Below, one piece after another: positions 25,701 to 37,563 of a stretch of 64,000 nt of DNA. This DNA comes from Fragum whitleyi (taxonomy: Eukaryota; Mollusca; Bivalvia; Cardiida; Cardiidae): assembly GCA_948146395.1 (NCBI GenBank), contig OX411559.1, forward strand, positions 35,234,215 to 35,298,214, written 5' to 3'. Every line of letters starts with the position of its first letter. The stretch's first letter is position 1. The notes under the pieces are model-generated. The model ran no database searches. It saw nothing but the letters and a program-made list of their open reading frames with translations, and was not told the DNA's origin. Both the position numbers and the translations under genes were made by a program.

Positions 25701-27558
25701 GAGTTGACTGTGCTCGAAGGCATTGGGCAAAATAAAATAAATATATTGGATTGAATATTTAACTTCTAATTATCATTAGTTAGATTTTTGTTTTGGTGAC
25801 AAACAATTGTTGTGAAGTAACATCCTTTAGTAGAGTGTTTAATGAAAAGCGGACAGATCTACAAACAAAATTTGCAGACAAAGTACCAGTATATTGTGCA
25901 GTCACATTCTCCAGTGTTGAATTTTTTGTATTTGGATTTTAATCGAAGTTCACTAGAATGATCCTTGGGTGACCCATTATCTGACTGCACAAAATTATTG
26001 TGATTAAATGAAAAATATGTGTGTAACAGGTAAGGGTCAACTTTCAATGTTATTTACTGATCATGAGATTTTTATGCAGAGATATTTCATTATGTAACAC
26101 TCATAAACACTTGTGTACTTGAAATAAACATTCACTCATTCGTTCACTTCAATTCTCGTTTAAACATCGTATTATCCTCTAATAATCATTATCAGGATAT
26201 TCAGGCCTGTGGTGCGAATCAGGCGCTCAAGCGCCTCGAGTCTCTTAAAGTGTTACTGTCTTAAAGACTTTGTCATGAGCTTGCCTGTTCTATAATATTA
26301 CCAATCAACTTGAAACATTTTTGGTTACAAGGTATACAACAGTTAGAAGATGTGCAATGCTCAAAAACCCTAGCTCTGCCTGGCATCAGTTTGGAGATGT
26401 TGTCCTGTACTGCTCTTACGATCAGACTTTCATCGGGAGTAGAATCTGAAAATTATTATTTCTATCGATATGAAATTTAACGAAGACCTATGACAAAGGC
26501 CGTGTTATTTCTTAATTGCATAATTTAGTAGTTGTTTCCTGTTAATAATAAAGGAATAATTGTGACTTTGAAATCTTTCAAAAGCTCCTTCCAAACTTGT
26601 CGACAATTTTTGGCGTTTCACTAAAGTTGTTCATGAATTAAAGTTGATCATAGTTGATCTGCAAATTTTGTGGTGACACGATGGAACTTTTTACCATGAA
26701 GTCCCGCTCCCCGCTCAAACCATATAAGTCAATTTCAACCAAACTGGGTATGTATGTTCCTAGGATAATTCTTAGGACTAACTTTTTATTGCAATTTTTT
26801 TCTCATTCACTCTATGTTATTCAGATAAGCGTTTTAGGGACATGAAGGGAAAACAAGATCCCTTTTACCTAGATAACAATCACAAAATTTATCTGAGAAC
26901 CTGTGTGCATAATTTTCACTTGAAGTCGAAGACTACCTGAATGGAACCGATTTGGCAAGTATTTGGTTTTAGATGCGCATGACGTATGGACCTGGATCAA
27001 AAACCGTTGAATTTTGTCACTATGTACTCTTTAGAAAATATTGATTTAGTATTATTTGCTCAGCAAAAATTTTGTTGGTACTTTGTGGCTATCTAAGCTT
27101 GTATCCCCTTTAATCATATGGCATTATTTTTCAAAAAAGTGCAGGCTCATTTTATTCAATTAAGAACTGCAGAGAAGGGCGACAGTATCAAATATAGATA
27201 AAGTTCGAATTTCTTTTAGAAATAAAACTGTTCTAATTTTCTTATCTAGGCCCCTGATCTCCTAAGTTTCAAGTTATCTCCGCTGCTTTAAAATTGCATG
27301 TACTTTGTACGATGCGTACGAAAACGGGTTTTTGATTGATTGCAAATGGCATATGCCACATATAAAACCACACATTATGACAACGAAGTTACCTACATTG
27401 ATATTAATTTGTAACCTAACAAAACAGAACAGAATATATCTTTATTAACATCCAGGTACAGAGCAGTGTACAACATGGACAATAATCTAATAAACATGTA
27501 ATATAAATATTTATCTATGTGATGGAAATTTCATACTTAATTTTATTTAAATTTTCAG
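22748..27558. other. Interval between exons D and E
   Basis: No gene found. Holds repeat pieces: a TGACAAGGTCAAGG body near 24045, an AGCTCACCTGAGC head at 24133, the repeat at 24565-25440 and its tail-like GGCGCTCAAGCGCC near 26225. Confidence 0.45.
24565..25440 (+). repeat. Tandem-core repeat, AGCTCCACTGGC family, copy 1
   Basis: The head is TTAGCTCCACTGGCCG, then GGCTATTGTCATGGCGGG, then GTCCGTCGTCCGTGCATCCG. Core units of about 130 bp each include TCAGAATCTAA, TTGTGATCAGATGAAAAATA and GGCGGAGGTCATTTCTCT. Sister copies lie at 29861, 33493 and 43075. Confidence 0.65.
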
Positions 27559-27749
27559 ATCTGAAAGTTCCTACTAGATTTAGATGTCATTTATGTGGCA
27601 AGTGTTTTGCTGGTAACCCTCATCTACAGAATCACATGCGTACACATACAGGAGAAAAACCATTTGCCTGTGAAATATGCGGACGGAGATTTACACAGAA
27701 AGGCTCGCTGAAAAGTCACATGATTACACATATGAAATTCAGTATGTAA
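27559..27749 (+). CDS. Terminal exon E: C2H2 zinc-finger pair
   Basis: The acceptor AAATTTTCAG ends at 27558, phase 1, with TAA at 27747-27749. Finger 1 begins CHLCGKCF with helix region AGNPHLQNH; finger 2 begins CEICGRRF with helix region TQKGSLKSH; the linker is TGEKP; the end is HMKFSM. AATAAA lies at 28355-28360. Two decayed second-finger fragments follow within 200 bp. The open frame from 27519 starts in the intron and its ATG is not the gene's start. Confidence 0.87.
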
Positions 27750-27780
27750 CAGAACTATGGTTCAAATGTCAACGTGTGAG

Positions 27781-27829
27781 TTTTGAATTAAAAGGAACAC
27801 TGAAAGGGCATATTAAACCGATATGTTAA
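27781..27829 (+). pseudogene. Second-finger relic 1 after exon E
   Basis: TTTTGAATTAAAAGGAACAC is followed by TGAAAGGGCATATTAAACCG and ATATG. Translated, FELKGTLKGHI mirrors [11 protein letters not shown] of finger 2. The upstream Cys pair is lost. Confidence 0.6.
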
Positions 27830-27904
27830 AGCTGCTGTTCAATTGGTGTGTAACAATACTACACAAGAATACTGCAAAAAGAAGTTTGTCCCCATTACCT
27901 GTAA

Positions 27905-27952
27905 TGTAAGCATGGTTTTGTACAGAAAGAATGAAAGGACATACGATTGAAT
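27905..27952 (+). pseudogene. Second-finger relic 2 after exon E
   Basis: GGTTTTGTACAGAAAGAATG then AAAGGACATACGATT matches the end of finger 2 (FVQK..KGHTI) with a small deletion that shifts frame. Confidence 0.5.
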
Positions 27953-28516
27953 AGTCGATGTCTTAAAAGGACACAACTCATAGATTAAGCAAATATTATC
28001 AAGAGTTCCTTTGCAAAAATCGAAACATCTTCAAGTGATGTTAGATTTCGAAAGAATCGTCTTGGTCGAACACTTACAGTATAACATATTTAAATTTCTT
28101 AACTTTTGAGAATATGCTTGCATATAGTTATTAAAAAAAAATCGTCTTTCTTATTTGTGACAACTTGGAGTAATTGTCGACCATTCCGTCTTTGGCAGTC
28201 TTCTTCGATTTTGAGTTGATCTTAGGTCCGTAACATTTGGTAACCTTATTTTGCGTTTTACTTGAGATACTGTAAGATAGTTGTACATATCACATTACAT
28301 TAGATAGTGACTTAACATAGCTTCCTTTAATATTATATTGTGACAATTAGAGACAATAAAATGAGTTAGAATATGACGAAGTTTGTTTTTTTAAAGACAA
28401 AAATAGGGATTACGAGCACCATATCTAATCCTTGACAACTACATATCGTCGTTTGGCGACCAAAAATGTAAATCAAGTTATAATATGACCTTCAAAATAC
28501 CCCCGTTGAATGATTT

Positions 28517-28800
28517 TGATATTACAGGGTGTTATTGCACTAGTGGAATAACTATGCAAATGAACTTAAACGGGTAGCAACGTTATATTTTTTGTTGGAA
28601 AATGAAGTCAAGATGGATTTGCTGACGTCATTTCGCAATCGGCGTTATATGTTTCGTGGAATAACTTGAATCGCTAAACATCGTAATTTTCTTATTTTAT
28701 CACAAAAATTAGGTCCATAATATGATAAGAATATCAAATTTGTGCTCAATTGATACCGAATTTATTAAACTCGCATCCTCGTTTTATCTGTTTATAAAAG
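28517..28800 (+). repeat. Dispersed repeat with ATGCAAAT and TGACGTCA motifs, copy 1
   Basis: Shares GATATTACAGGGTGTTAT, AACTATGCAAATGAACT, GCTGACGTCAT and ATATCAAA blocks in the same order with 62036-62290. It carries an octamer-type and a CRE-type sequence, but regulatory use is not shown. Confidence 0.5.
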
Positions 28801-28904
28801 ACTCGTTGAATAAATTCGATATTCAGTGACCACTCATTTAAAATCCTATATCAATTTAATATCCTCTAAATGTACTAACTAAACTTTAGACGCCCACCTA
28901 CGAT

Positions 28905-29108
28905 ATGGTCTTGGATACTTTCCTTAGTTGTTCAGCTAAAGCGAGTTGTAATGGCAAACTAAACTATGATAAACTAACCCTCTCCGACGCAAATCTTTTG
29001 GCGGAAAAACTATCTTGTTGTGAAATCAGTGGAAGATCTTTCAGAAAGGAAAATTTTTTGACATTTGAATGTGAACAAAATGAAGTTAAGGTCAAGGTAA
29101 CGGTTTGA
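28905..29108 (+). pseudogene. Decayed zinc-finger exon
   Basis: Within an open frame of 67 codons the segment CCEISGRSFRKENFL aligns with [15 protein letters not shown] of the live exons, but the second zinc-binding Cys is Ser, the His pair is missing, and the first finger is scrambled (CSAKASCNGKL). An acceptor-like TTTAG lies near 28889. Read as a dead duplicate of an exon E-type unit; moderate certainty, since only the second-finger stretch is convincing. Confidence 0.45.
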
Positions 29109-29541
29109 TATCAAATGAACAAATTAATCTTTGCGAAGCATATGTTCCAAGCTACTGTGAACTTCCTAATTTATAACAATAAGTCAATTTTCGTGAACTA
29201 CGTTTCTACTGAAATTGCCAGTGAAAGGGGGAGGACTTATGATGTTTTATTTATTAATTTCTGACGGTCTTTTTTCAAGTTCCAGTGTATGGTGGCAATA
29301 AGTAGATTTAGGTTAACTCTGATTATGAAAACTTACACAACGAACATAACATTTTCTCATAGTTTCAAAACTATTCAAGTTACAATTTCGTAAAGCAGCC
29401 TTTTATCTATCTGTATCTTTGAAGGTCAAAGTCATCTGACAAGGTCTAGGCTAATCATCAAAGTCAAACTTTTGATCAGAATTGCAGTTTCGGAGACATC
29501 AGTGTTTTACAAATACATCTTGTTTTAGATCAAGCATTTAA

Positions 29542-29764
29542 CCCTTTGCTGTTTAATCCCTGCTTTTTACATGCCTGTGATTTTATGATTGAGAAAACAT
29601 TGTGAAAAAAGAAGAAATTGCTTCTGACAAGCAATTTCTTCATTTTCCACACTATTTTCTACCCTACTGAATGGTTATTTTTCAAATTCATTCCACTTTA
29701 AAGTTTCGTCTGCAAAACCTTCGAATTTGGACAGGTCCAATTTTTGTAAAATAGGAAAGGGTTT
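29542..29764 (+). repeat. MITE-like repeat with GAAGAAATTGCTT hairpin, copy 1
   Basis: Central hairpin GAAGAAATTGCTTCTGACAA then GCAATTTCTTC at about 29611-29640. It starts AACCCTTTGCTGTTTAATCC and ends AGGAAAGGGTTTAA, so the tips are roughly inverted. 32100-32310 is a copy in opposite orientation. Confidence 0.6.
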
Positions 29765-29860
29765 AATAGTACTTCTCTAATGAAAAATTATTGAAATCGA
29801 CTCGATGTGTGAAAGCGTCTGAAGATGTCCTCATATATCCGTTTAACAAAATATTTCCAT

Positions 29861-30696
29861 TTTTAGCTCCATTGGCTGAAAGCCACTGATGCTATTTTCA
29901 TGGCGTTGTGTCCGTCGTGCGTCCGTACGAGCGTCCGTGCGTCCGATCGTAAACTTTTTCTTTAAAAATCTTCTCCTCAGAATCTACTCAATGAATTTCA
30001 ACCAAACTTCACAGAAATGATCCTTGGGTGACCTTCTTTCAAAGTTGTTCAAGAAATTTGGATCCAATGAAAAACATGTATTTAATGGGCGTGGCTAATT
30101 TCCATATATGGTAAAAGTGACTTTTCTCAGATTCTAATTGATGGATACTAATTTAATTTTACATTAATGATCCTAGGGTGACCCTTTATCAGTCTACCAA
30201 AAATCATTGTGATCGGACGAAAAATATGTATTTTATTGGCGGAGGTCATTTCTCTATATGCGGAAACTTTGAAAATCATTTTCTCAGCATGTAATGGATT
30301 GATATCAACCAAATTTCACTGGAATGATCCTTGTATGACCCTTTATGAGTCTACCAAATTTCATTGTGGTCGGATGAAAATATGTATTTTATATTTTCTA
30401 TATGTTATAAAGTGAAAACTTTGAAAATCATTTTCTCAGAATTTAAGTGATGGATATCAATCAAACTTCATTGGTATGATCCTTTGGTGACCCATTATCA
30501 TGCAGCCAAAAATTATTGTCATTGGATGGATAATATGTCTTTTTGGGCGGAGGTCATTTCTCTATATGTTATGTATTGGAAACTTTGAAAATCATTTTAA
30601 CATCAGTAGAACCCAAAATATCTTAAAATCTAGTCAAAAGTTAGATTTGCTATTACAAGAATTTCAAGCCTGTGGAGCGACTCAAGCCATTCTAAC
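29861..30696 (+). repeat. Tandem-core repeat, AGCTCCACTGGC family, copy 2
   Basis: Head TTTTAGCTCCATTGGCTGAA, GTCCGT microsatellite, four to five core units with GATGGATATCAACCAAATTT-like segments, and tail CAAGCCTGTGGAGCGACTCA. It is very similar in layout to 43075-44095. Confidence 0.7.
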
Positions 30697-30709
30697 TTAG
30701 CTTTCTAAT

Positions 30710-32069
30710 TAGCTCCATTTTACACTCTAGCGGAGCTATCGTCATGGCCAGGTGACTTTCGTGTATCCATGCATCTGTCCGTTTGTCAGGTAGCTTTTTC
30801 TTGAAACATCTTCTCTGAGACATCTGGACAGAACTTAACCAAAATCCACAGGAATGATCCTTGGGACATGCTATTTTAGATTTAGATATTTTAAATTCTG
30901 ATCAGGCTGTTAAGATGGGTATTACAGGTTGTTGAGTTGCCCAAAATTGTGCCCATATAGTGTAATATGAAAAAGATCTTATTCTCTGAATCTACAACCC
31001 ACAAGTCAACAAAAATTCACCACAAAAATCATTGGGACATGCTCTTTCAGAAATGTTGGTGAAATTCTGATCGTCTTTTGATATGGGATCTACAGGCTGA
31101 CACATCACTGAAAAATGGTCCCATATGATGAAATATGAAGAAAAAAATCTCCACTGAGATTACTATTCAAAACTCAACCAAATTTCGCAGGAATGATGCT
31201 TAGAAAGTGCTTTTTCAGATTTGTTCATGAAATTCTGATCAGTCTGATGGCCTGCGCTCGCTGGGCTGTTGCTCTGTTGAAAGATGGTCGCATTTGATGA
31301 AATATATATAAAAAAAAACTTATCCAAAACTACTGTTCAGAATTCAACTTAACTTCACAGCGATAATGCTTAGAATATGATATTTTTCCTATTTGATCTT
31401 GTAATCCCGATCGGGCTGATGACATGAGCTTTACAAGGCGTAGCGTCACTTAAAAGGGGTCCCATATGATGAGATTTAAAGAAAAACCCTCTGAAACTAC
31501 TGGGCTGAACTCAACTCAACTTCACAGGAATGATGCTAAGAACATGCTCTTTCAATTTCATATATTGGAATGTGATCAGGCAGACGACATGGGCTCTTTA
31601 CTTACTGAAAATATGGTCCCATATGATAATTATAAGACAATCTTTTTTTCTGAAACTACTGTTCAGAACTCGACCAAACAACATAAATGATCATTGGGAC
31701 ATTCTCTTCGTTTAGTTCTGATAGTGTTCTCACCATAGGCTCTACATGCACTGTAATTTAACATTTTCCGGAGGTTAACTAATAAAATCACTGTGACAAC
31801 TCTGAAATGTCCATTTGGTGACCCTTATCAAAGCTTGTTTGTTAAGTCTTGATTGACCTTTCAAATGTCGGCACGGCAGGGGGAAGCACTGTTTTTCACT
31901 TTGAAATACTCAAATGTTGTTCTCTCCAAAATCTATTAGGCTATTTCATTTAAACTCTTCATTTTTCACTTTTCCTCGACAACTAGGCAAATTAAACTTT
32001 TTCAAGTTATTTAGTTGAGATCCACTAAACTTCAGGTGAGCGGTTTATGGTCATTCTGGTCCTCTTGTT
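30710..32069 (+). repeat. Tandem-core repeat related to the AGCTCC and AGCTCACC families
   Basis: The head AGCTCCATTTTACACTCTAG then CGGAGCT is followed by units of about 160 bp ending GGTCCCATATGATGAAATAT. The tail CAGGTGAGCGGTTTATGGTC then ...GGTCCTCTTGTT is of the other family, so it looks chimeric. Confidence 0.55.
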
Positions 32070-32099
32070 CTGTCTTTCATCCATTCTCCAACCATCTGT

Positions 32100-32310
32100 T
32101 AACCCTTTCCTGTTTAACAAAATTTTGGACCTGTCCAAATTCAAAGGTTTTGCAGACGAAAATTTGAAGTGGATTTAATTTGAAAAATAACCATTCTGTA
32201 AGATAGAAAATGGTGTGGAAAAAGAAGAAATTGCTTGTCAGAAGCAATTTCTTCTATTTTTTCACAATGTTTTCTCAATCATAAAATTACAGGGATTAAA
32301 CAGCAAAGGG
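32100..32310 (-). repeat. MITE-like repeat with GAAGAAATTGCTT hairpin, copy 2 (inverted)
   Basis: Reverse-complement relative of 29542-29764, with the hairpin near 32227-32256 and TTAACCCTTTCCTGTTTAAC at its left end. The two copies flank the repeats at 29861-32069. Confidence 0.6.
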
Positions 32311-32585
32311 TAAATATAATTATTTGATATTCATGCATTATATAGCTATTCGTCAATACATACAGCAAAAAGATTGTGCTTTTAAGGAATGCGTACTTAC
32401 TCTCTCGGTCATCAGCGCTGATATTTGTAGTGTGTTTTCTATTTAAACTTTTCACTGAAAATGAACACTTAAAGAGAAAAATCTCTGATTTCAGAGTTTC
32501 GCACTAACTACTTTTTGCTACTAGCTGCAAGGACCTACGAGCTCTCAATTTTACAGATCGTCTTAAATAACTACAAATCCTCATA

Positions 32586-32798
32586 GAAAGCTTTAATCAT
32601 TCTTTCCGACTATTTGTCTCTCACCAATGGGTTCACAATCGTAGACCTATGTGAGATTGCAGCTGGAGGCAAGGAAAAGATGTGATGGTTGTACTGGTGA
32701 GAGAATTACTAGGAAACCATTGCTAAAAGCTCCAGTCGCCGCGATATAACTGAAAAAAAAATGTTGAAAGTGGCGTATAACTCCATTCAATCAATTAG
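32586..32798 (+). repeat. SINE-like repeat, copy 3 (5' truncated)
   Basis: Matches copy 1 from CATTCTTTCCGACTATTTGT to CCATTCAATCAATTA; the B-box head is missing. Confidence 0.6.
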
Positions 32799-32814
32799 AT
32801 TTTTTATAAGCAGT

Positions 32815-33080
32815 TCAAGGGGTAAAAAGTATAGAAAATAGTTTGGAAAAAGAAGAAATTGCTTGTGGCAAGCAATTTCTTCCTTTTCCACATTGGTTTT
32901 CAAAGGGTGTTAGAAATATTGAGTAATGGAAAGGGAAATATTTTTTTCAAAACAGGATAGATTTAAAAATTATATGCCCATTATCGACAGGTCCGAAGGA
33001 CCTGCGGCATGGCAATTTCTACAATTCCTCCTTAAAAACCACAGGTCTCGGACCTGAGGACTGGTGTTAGCGGGAAAAAG
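32815..33080 (+). repeat. Composite hairpin repeat
   Basis: The hairpin GAAGAAATTGCTTGTGGCAA then GCAATTTCTTC (about 32852-32882) is followed by the GTCCGAAGGACCTGC block shared with 15465-15672. Confidence 0.55.
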
Positions 33081-33492
33081 GACCTGGCTTAAGGTTGTAA
33101 ACGTTCCTATCAAAAGTATAATGTAATACAAAACAACGAGCTCCGTGGTTTATTTAGCAAGTACATAAAATTCGCCTTTTCACACCTACTTGTACTAAAC
33201 TTAACACCCCTCATTAAAGAAAGCTTACTCAAAAAGTGTACACTCGTTTTCGTGATAACCAACTCAACTCAACATATCTTTCATTACACCTAGGTATACC
33301 ATGTATACAACAAGGGTACCATGAAAAACAGACATGGATGTTACACATTATTCCATGATATATTATTCGTCGATTTGAATCGTTATGACAAAGGCTTTTG
33401 ACGTATAAATGTATTTCAAGAGGTTGGGTTATTGACTTCTTCGTTACTAAATAACTGAAGCACCTAACTATGCATTTAGCTAGGACGAATAC

Positions 33493-34563
33493 TTTTAGCT
33501 CCACTGGCTGAAGGCGAGTGAACTATTGTCATGGCGGGGTGTCCGTCGTGCGGCCGTGCGTGCGTGCGTAAACTTTTCTTTAAACATCTTCACCTCCTAA
33601 AACAAAGGGTGGATATGAACAAACTTGGCCAGAATGTTCCTTGGATGACCCTCTTAAAGTTGTACAAGAAATTTGGCATGACGGGGCTTATTTTTAGCCA
33701 AAAATCTTTGAACGACATCTACTCCTGAACCATTCGGCCGATTTCAATGAAACTTTAACAGAATATGTTTTAAGTGACACTCTCCTAAAGTTGTATAAGA
33801 AATTTGTATTGACCCCCTAATACGGGTGTGGGAGGGCGGAGCTAATTTTGAGCCTTAAATCTTTGAATGACATCTGAACCGTGGGGCCGATTTCAATGAA
33901 ACTTTACCATAATGTTGCTTTGGTGACCCTCTTCTCAAGTTATTCAAAAATTTGAATTGCCCCCTAAATATGGGCGAGACAGGGCGGGGCTTATTTTTAG
34001 CCCGAAATCTTTGAATGACATTTCCTCCTGAACCACTGGGCCAATTTCAATTAAACTTCACCAGAATGTTCCATTGGTGAACATTTAAAAATATTACGCG
34101 AGAAATTTTTATTGGCCCATAAATATTGGCCTGGCAGGGCGGGGTTAATTTCGGTTAGAAATCTCTGAACGACATCTCCTGAACCACCGGCCCGATTTCA
34201 ATAAAACTTTAACAGAATGTTCCTTGGGTGGCCCTTTTCAAAAAATGTTAGTGAAATTTTGATTGGCCCATGAATATGGGCGTGGCAGGGCGGCTTTATT
34301 TTAAGCCCGAAATCTTTGAACAACATCTCCTCCTAAATTACTGGACTGATTTCAATGAAACTTTACCAGAAATTTCCTTGGGTGACCCTTTTGAAAAAAA
34401 AATCGCAAAAATTTGAAAACTTCTGATAACTCAATTTCAACTTGGAAAAAGTTGTGACTTAATACTGGTGACCTTCATTACCGTCTATTTTCAATATATC
34501 TCTTTCAAATCTTGAGATATTTAAGCCAGTGGAGCGATGCAGTCCCATCTTGGACCTCTCGTT
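33493..34563 (+). repeat. Tandem-core repeat, AGCTCCACTGGC family, copy 3
   Basis: Head TTTTAGCTCCACTGGCTGAA, GTCCGTCGTGCGGCCGTGCG, about six units carrying CCGATTTCAATGAAACTTTA and GGGCGGGGCTTATTTT, and tail AGTGGAGCGATGCAGTCCCA then CCTCTCGTT. Confidence 0.65.
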
Positions 34564-34683
34564 TCATCATGGCAAGGTGCAACAAATAATATATACCTTT
34601 ACTTCCATTTAAATCGTAGAGAGGGACAGGGGCGAAGGACGAGAGAGTGATAGAGAGTATGCCTAGTTGTGAAACTTCACTCT

Positions 34684-35330
34684 TTAGCTCACCTGATCAT
34701 AACATGCTCAAGGTGAGGATTTTTTTTTTATCACATTTCGTCTGCCTTGCGTCATCCATCAGTCGTCTTGCGTGGGAATTTGTCGACAATTCTTTCAAGA
34801 TCCTCTCCTCAGTAATCAAGTAAGGGAATGGTAGTTTCTGACCCTGAAATCTTAAAACATGTTACCCACAGTAGCCAATTGGCCGGTTTCAACCAAACTT
34901 TGCAAAAATGTTCCTGGAGTGATGCTTCTTGAAACAAGTTCTTGAAATTTTGATTGACCCCAAAATATGGGCGTGGCAGGACATGGCAGATTTTGACCCC
35001 AAAATATTTAAATATCCTCACCTCGGTAACCAATTCGTGGATTGCAACCAAACTTGACAGGACAATTCCTGATGTGATACTCCTGGTGTGGCCCTTCTTA
35101 AAACTTGATCATGATTTTTATTGACTCCCAAAAATGGGCGTAGCATGGTTGGGATGTTCCTGACCCCGACATTTGTATACATCTCTTCCCCTCAGAACAC
35201 TCGGTAATGGACCGGTTTTTAAAACTTCTTCATGAAGCTATGATAGACACAAACTTATTGATATGGCAGGGTGGGGCTTATTCATTTTAAAACCATTTAA
35301 CATCTCCTAACCCCTTTTGCAAATTCCTTT
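34684..35330 (+). repeat. Repeat with AGCTCACCTGATCA head, decayed
   Basis: Head AGCTCACCTGATCATAACAT then GCTCAAGGTGAGG; core segments with AAATATGGGCGTGGCAGG. The tail is not clear. Confidence 0.5.
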
Positions 35331-35701
35331 TTGAAAGCAAGTGTCTTCTGATTTATCTTTTGTTATACAGTTGAGTGCGGATACATGGAAAGTTCCGGTG
35401 TTTACTTCACTGGTGGTTATAATTTCAATTGATTTCTGATTAACTTACCATCTACTATTGAAGTAGAAAATGGAATTGATTGTATTCTGCTTTCTTTCTG
35501 ATTTCTTGCTTAAGGTTGAATCCCCTCAACATGAAGTCATTGGCATACTTAGAACATTTTGCCGAACGCTCAAGGTATTTTCCTTTTATATGGTTGAAAA
35601 GGCCTTTCATAACAAACCCAACTTTTGTCACGAAAACAAAACATTGAAATCGATGTATGCTTGTCGATGCTAATCTTTTCTCTGTTTTGTTTACATTTCA
35701 G

Positions 35702-35886
35702 ATAAGAAGACCCCATCAAAGTATAACTGTACAACGTGTGGAAAGCGCTTCGGTAGCAACACAGACCTTGTGAGGCATGTCCGTACACATACTGGTGAAA
35801 AACCATATGCTTGTGAAATATGTGGACGGAGGTTTAGCCAGAAAGGAGCCGTCAAGGGTCACATGATTACGCATATGAACATGTAA
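35702..35886 (+). CDS. Terminal exon F: C2H2 zinc-finger pair
   Basis: The acceptor TTTACATTTCAG ends at 35701, phase 1, with TAA at 35884-35886. Finger 1 begins CTTCGKRF with helix region GSNTDLVRH; finger 2 begins CEICGRRF with helix region SQKGAVKGH; the linker is TGEKP; the end is HMNM. Exons F, G and H share the SNTDLVRH and KGAVK helices and the upstream GTTTACATTTCAG or equivalent, forming one recent subfamily. AATAAA lies at 36309-36314. Confidence 0.87.
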
Positions 35887-35986
35887 TGTTACATTTGTTG
35901 TTGGTGGAGAAAGGATCAGCCCAAACGAAAATCCTTGCTCAACTTTTTAATTTATGTTGACGGCAATCTAAAAGCTCGGTTACTTG

Positions 35987-36036
35987 GTGGAGATTTATAT
36001 AGAAAAGAATTATAGGAGACCATCACGCTAAATGAA
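35987..36036 (+). pseudogene. Second-finger relic after exon F
   Basis: GGTGGAGATTTATATAGAAA then AGAATTATAGGAGACCATCA matches the relic after exon G (38807-38864), and both match the end of finger 2. No open frame. Confidence 0.5.
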
Positions 36037-37078
36037 ACTCGACATTGAAATGTCAAGTTCTGCTTAAAGTATGACGTCCAAAAACAGTATATAGCTTTGC
36101 TTGTGAATTTTTTCTCATAAGCAAGATTCAATAAGGATTCGCTTGACATTCTCAACGCATTGTGTGTTAAATCGTTTGTTTACAGAATCATTCAACACAT
36201 ATATGAATCTATATATATGCATTCAATATATAATCAATGTAATATAATCTTTCTTATCATTTGCTCTTTATTTTTATCCCATGAAAAAATATGAAAAATT
36301 AAAAAATGAATAAAAAAAACATTCAAAAAAAATCTCTTAAGGAAACGGACCTTCTTGGAATTGACTAGAGACACCTTATGGTTAAGAATGATATTGTGTT
36401 TTATATGCAATTCAGAAGCCCTGATTTACTTGGAATTAAATGTGACGTAAAGTTGGCTATAGTGAGCGACCATTTCTTGAAGGGGCTCACCTGAACGCGA
36501 AACCTACACATTAAGTAAGCTATTGTGACCATGAATGTAAGTCTCTATCTTTCTGACAATCTGTTAACAATCATAAAAAGCCTTGTCCTCCCAAATTACC
36601 CATCAGGTTTCAACCAAACTTCAGAGGAATGATCCATCAAAAAACTTCATAGAATTGGAACCCATGAAGAAATCAGGTTACCATTGCAACAGAGGTAAAA
36701 AAAACTTTGATAAAAGAACTCTTCCTCCCAAACGGCAAGGCTTTCATTTTTGGTATTAAGTAATGTTTGTCTGCTAAAACTCTTCAAATTATTGCTCTCT
36801 TTTGAATTATTTTAAATTGCTTTTGAGGGAACCCGGATTTTACATAGAAATTAAAGACAAATTTCTTTAAAAATCTTATACCCCTTAACCAAGGCTTGCA
36901 TTATATGTGGCAAGGGACATTTATAAAACAAATCAGCTAATTACATCTACTCGAATATAAGACTCATGGTGTTTTGTATTGTTATTAAGATATAGAAATA
37001 AAGGACATATTCTTTATTGATTGTTACCCCAAAACCAATTGGCTTAAAACTCTTGATATTTGGCATGAAACTTTCACC

Positions 37079-37563
37079 ACTCGAGAAAATATAGCTTTTG
37101 TCGTTCACTCAATGAATATCAATCGATCTTTCACTGAAACAAACGATTATCCTAAATATATTTCATCGAGTGAACAACAAAAACTTTTATTTTCACGAGT
37201 GACAGAGGCACGAGAGAAAATATTGCTTTTATTGTCCACGCAATGAAATATTAATCAATTATTGTCCACGCAATGAAATATTAATCAATCTTTCCCGAAA
37301 ACAAACGATTATCTTTTAATGCAAAAATGAGACAAAATGTGAAACATCTAGGACATATTTTCGTAAAGCGCGTCATTTTGCACGTGATTGCTATGCAACG
37401 TTCATTGTGACGTCACTTAGTTCGCAAAGATAACGTCAGATAGGGTAAAATGCACCAAAGCAGGGTATAAGTTTTTGATAATTTCACTGCTTTTTGCGGT
37501 GAGATTATCAAGTGATTATCTACCGTTATGTCTCGATAAACCACCAAAACGCATTAATGAAAG
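37079..37563 (+). repeat. Left arm of a 400-bp inverted repeat pair around exon G
   Basis: Contains TTTCACTGAAACAAACGATT, ATTTTCGTAAAGCGCGTCAT, TGACGTCAC and GCGGTGAGATTATCAAGTGA. Its reverse complement lies at 40553-40960. A 37-bp stretch around 37240-37290 is locally doubled. Confidence 0.75.

Larger units (their letters stand above)
27750..35701. other. Interval between exons E and F
   Basis: Mostly dispersed repeats, listed separately, plus one decayed finger exon at 28905-29108. Stretches not covered by those entries show nothing recognisable. Confidence 0.45.

Noticed and set aside
26654..26845. ORF starting with ICKFCGD, suggestive of a finger
   Set aside because: No His pair follows, and the downstream sequence (TTTCAACCAAACTGGGTATG) is the core of the dispersed repeats.
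36894..36930. TGCATTATATGTGGCAAGGG, translating as C-x-x-C-G-K
   Set aside because: It ends in a stop after nine codons with no second half; too short to call a relic.
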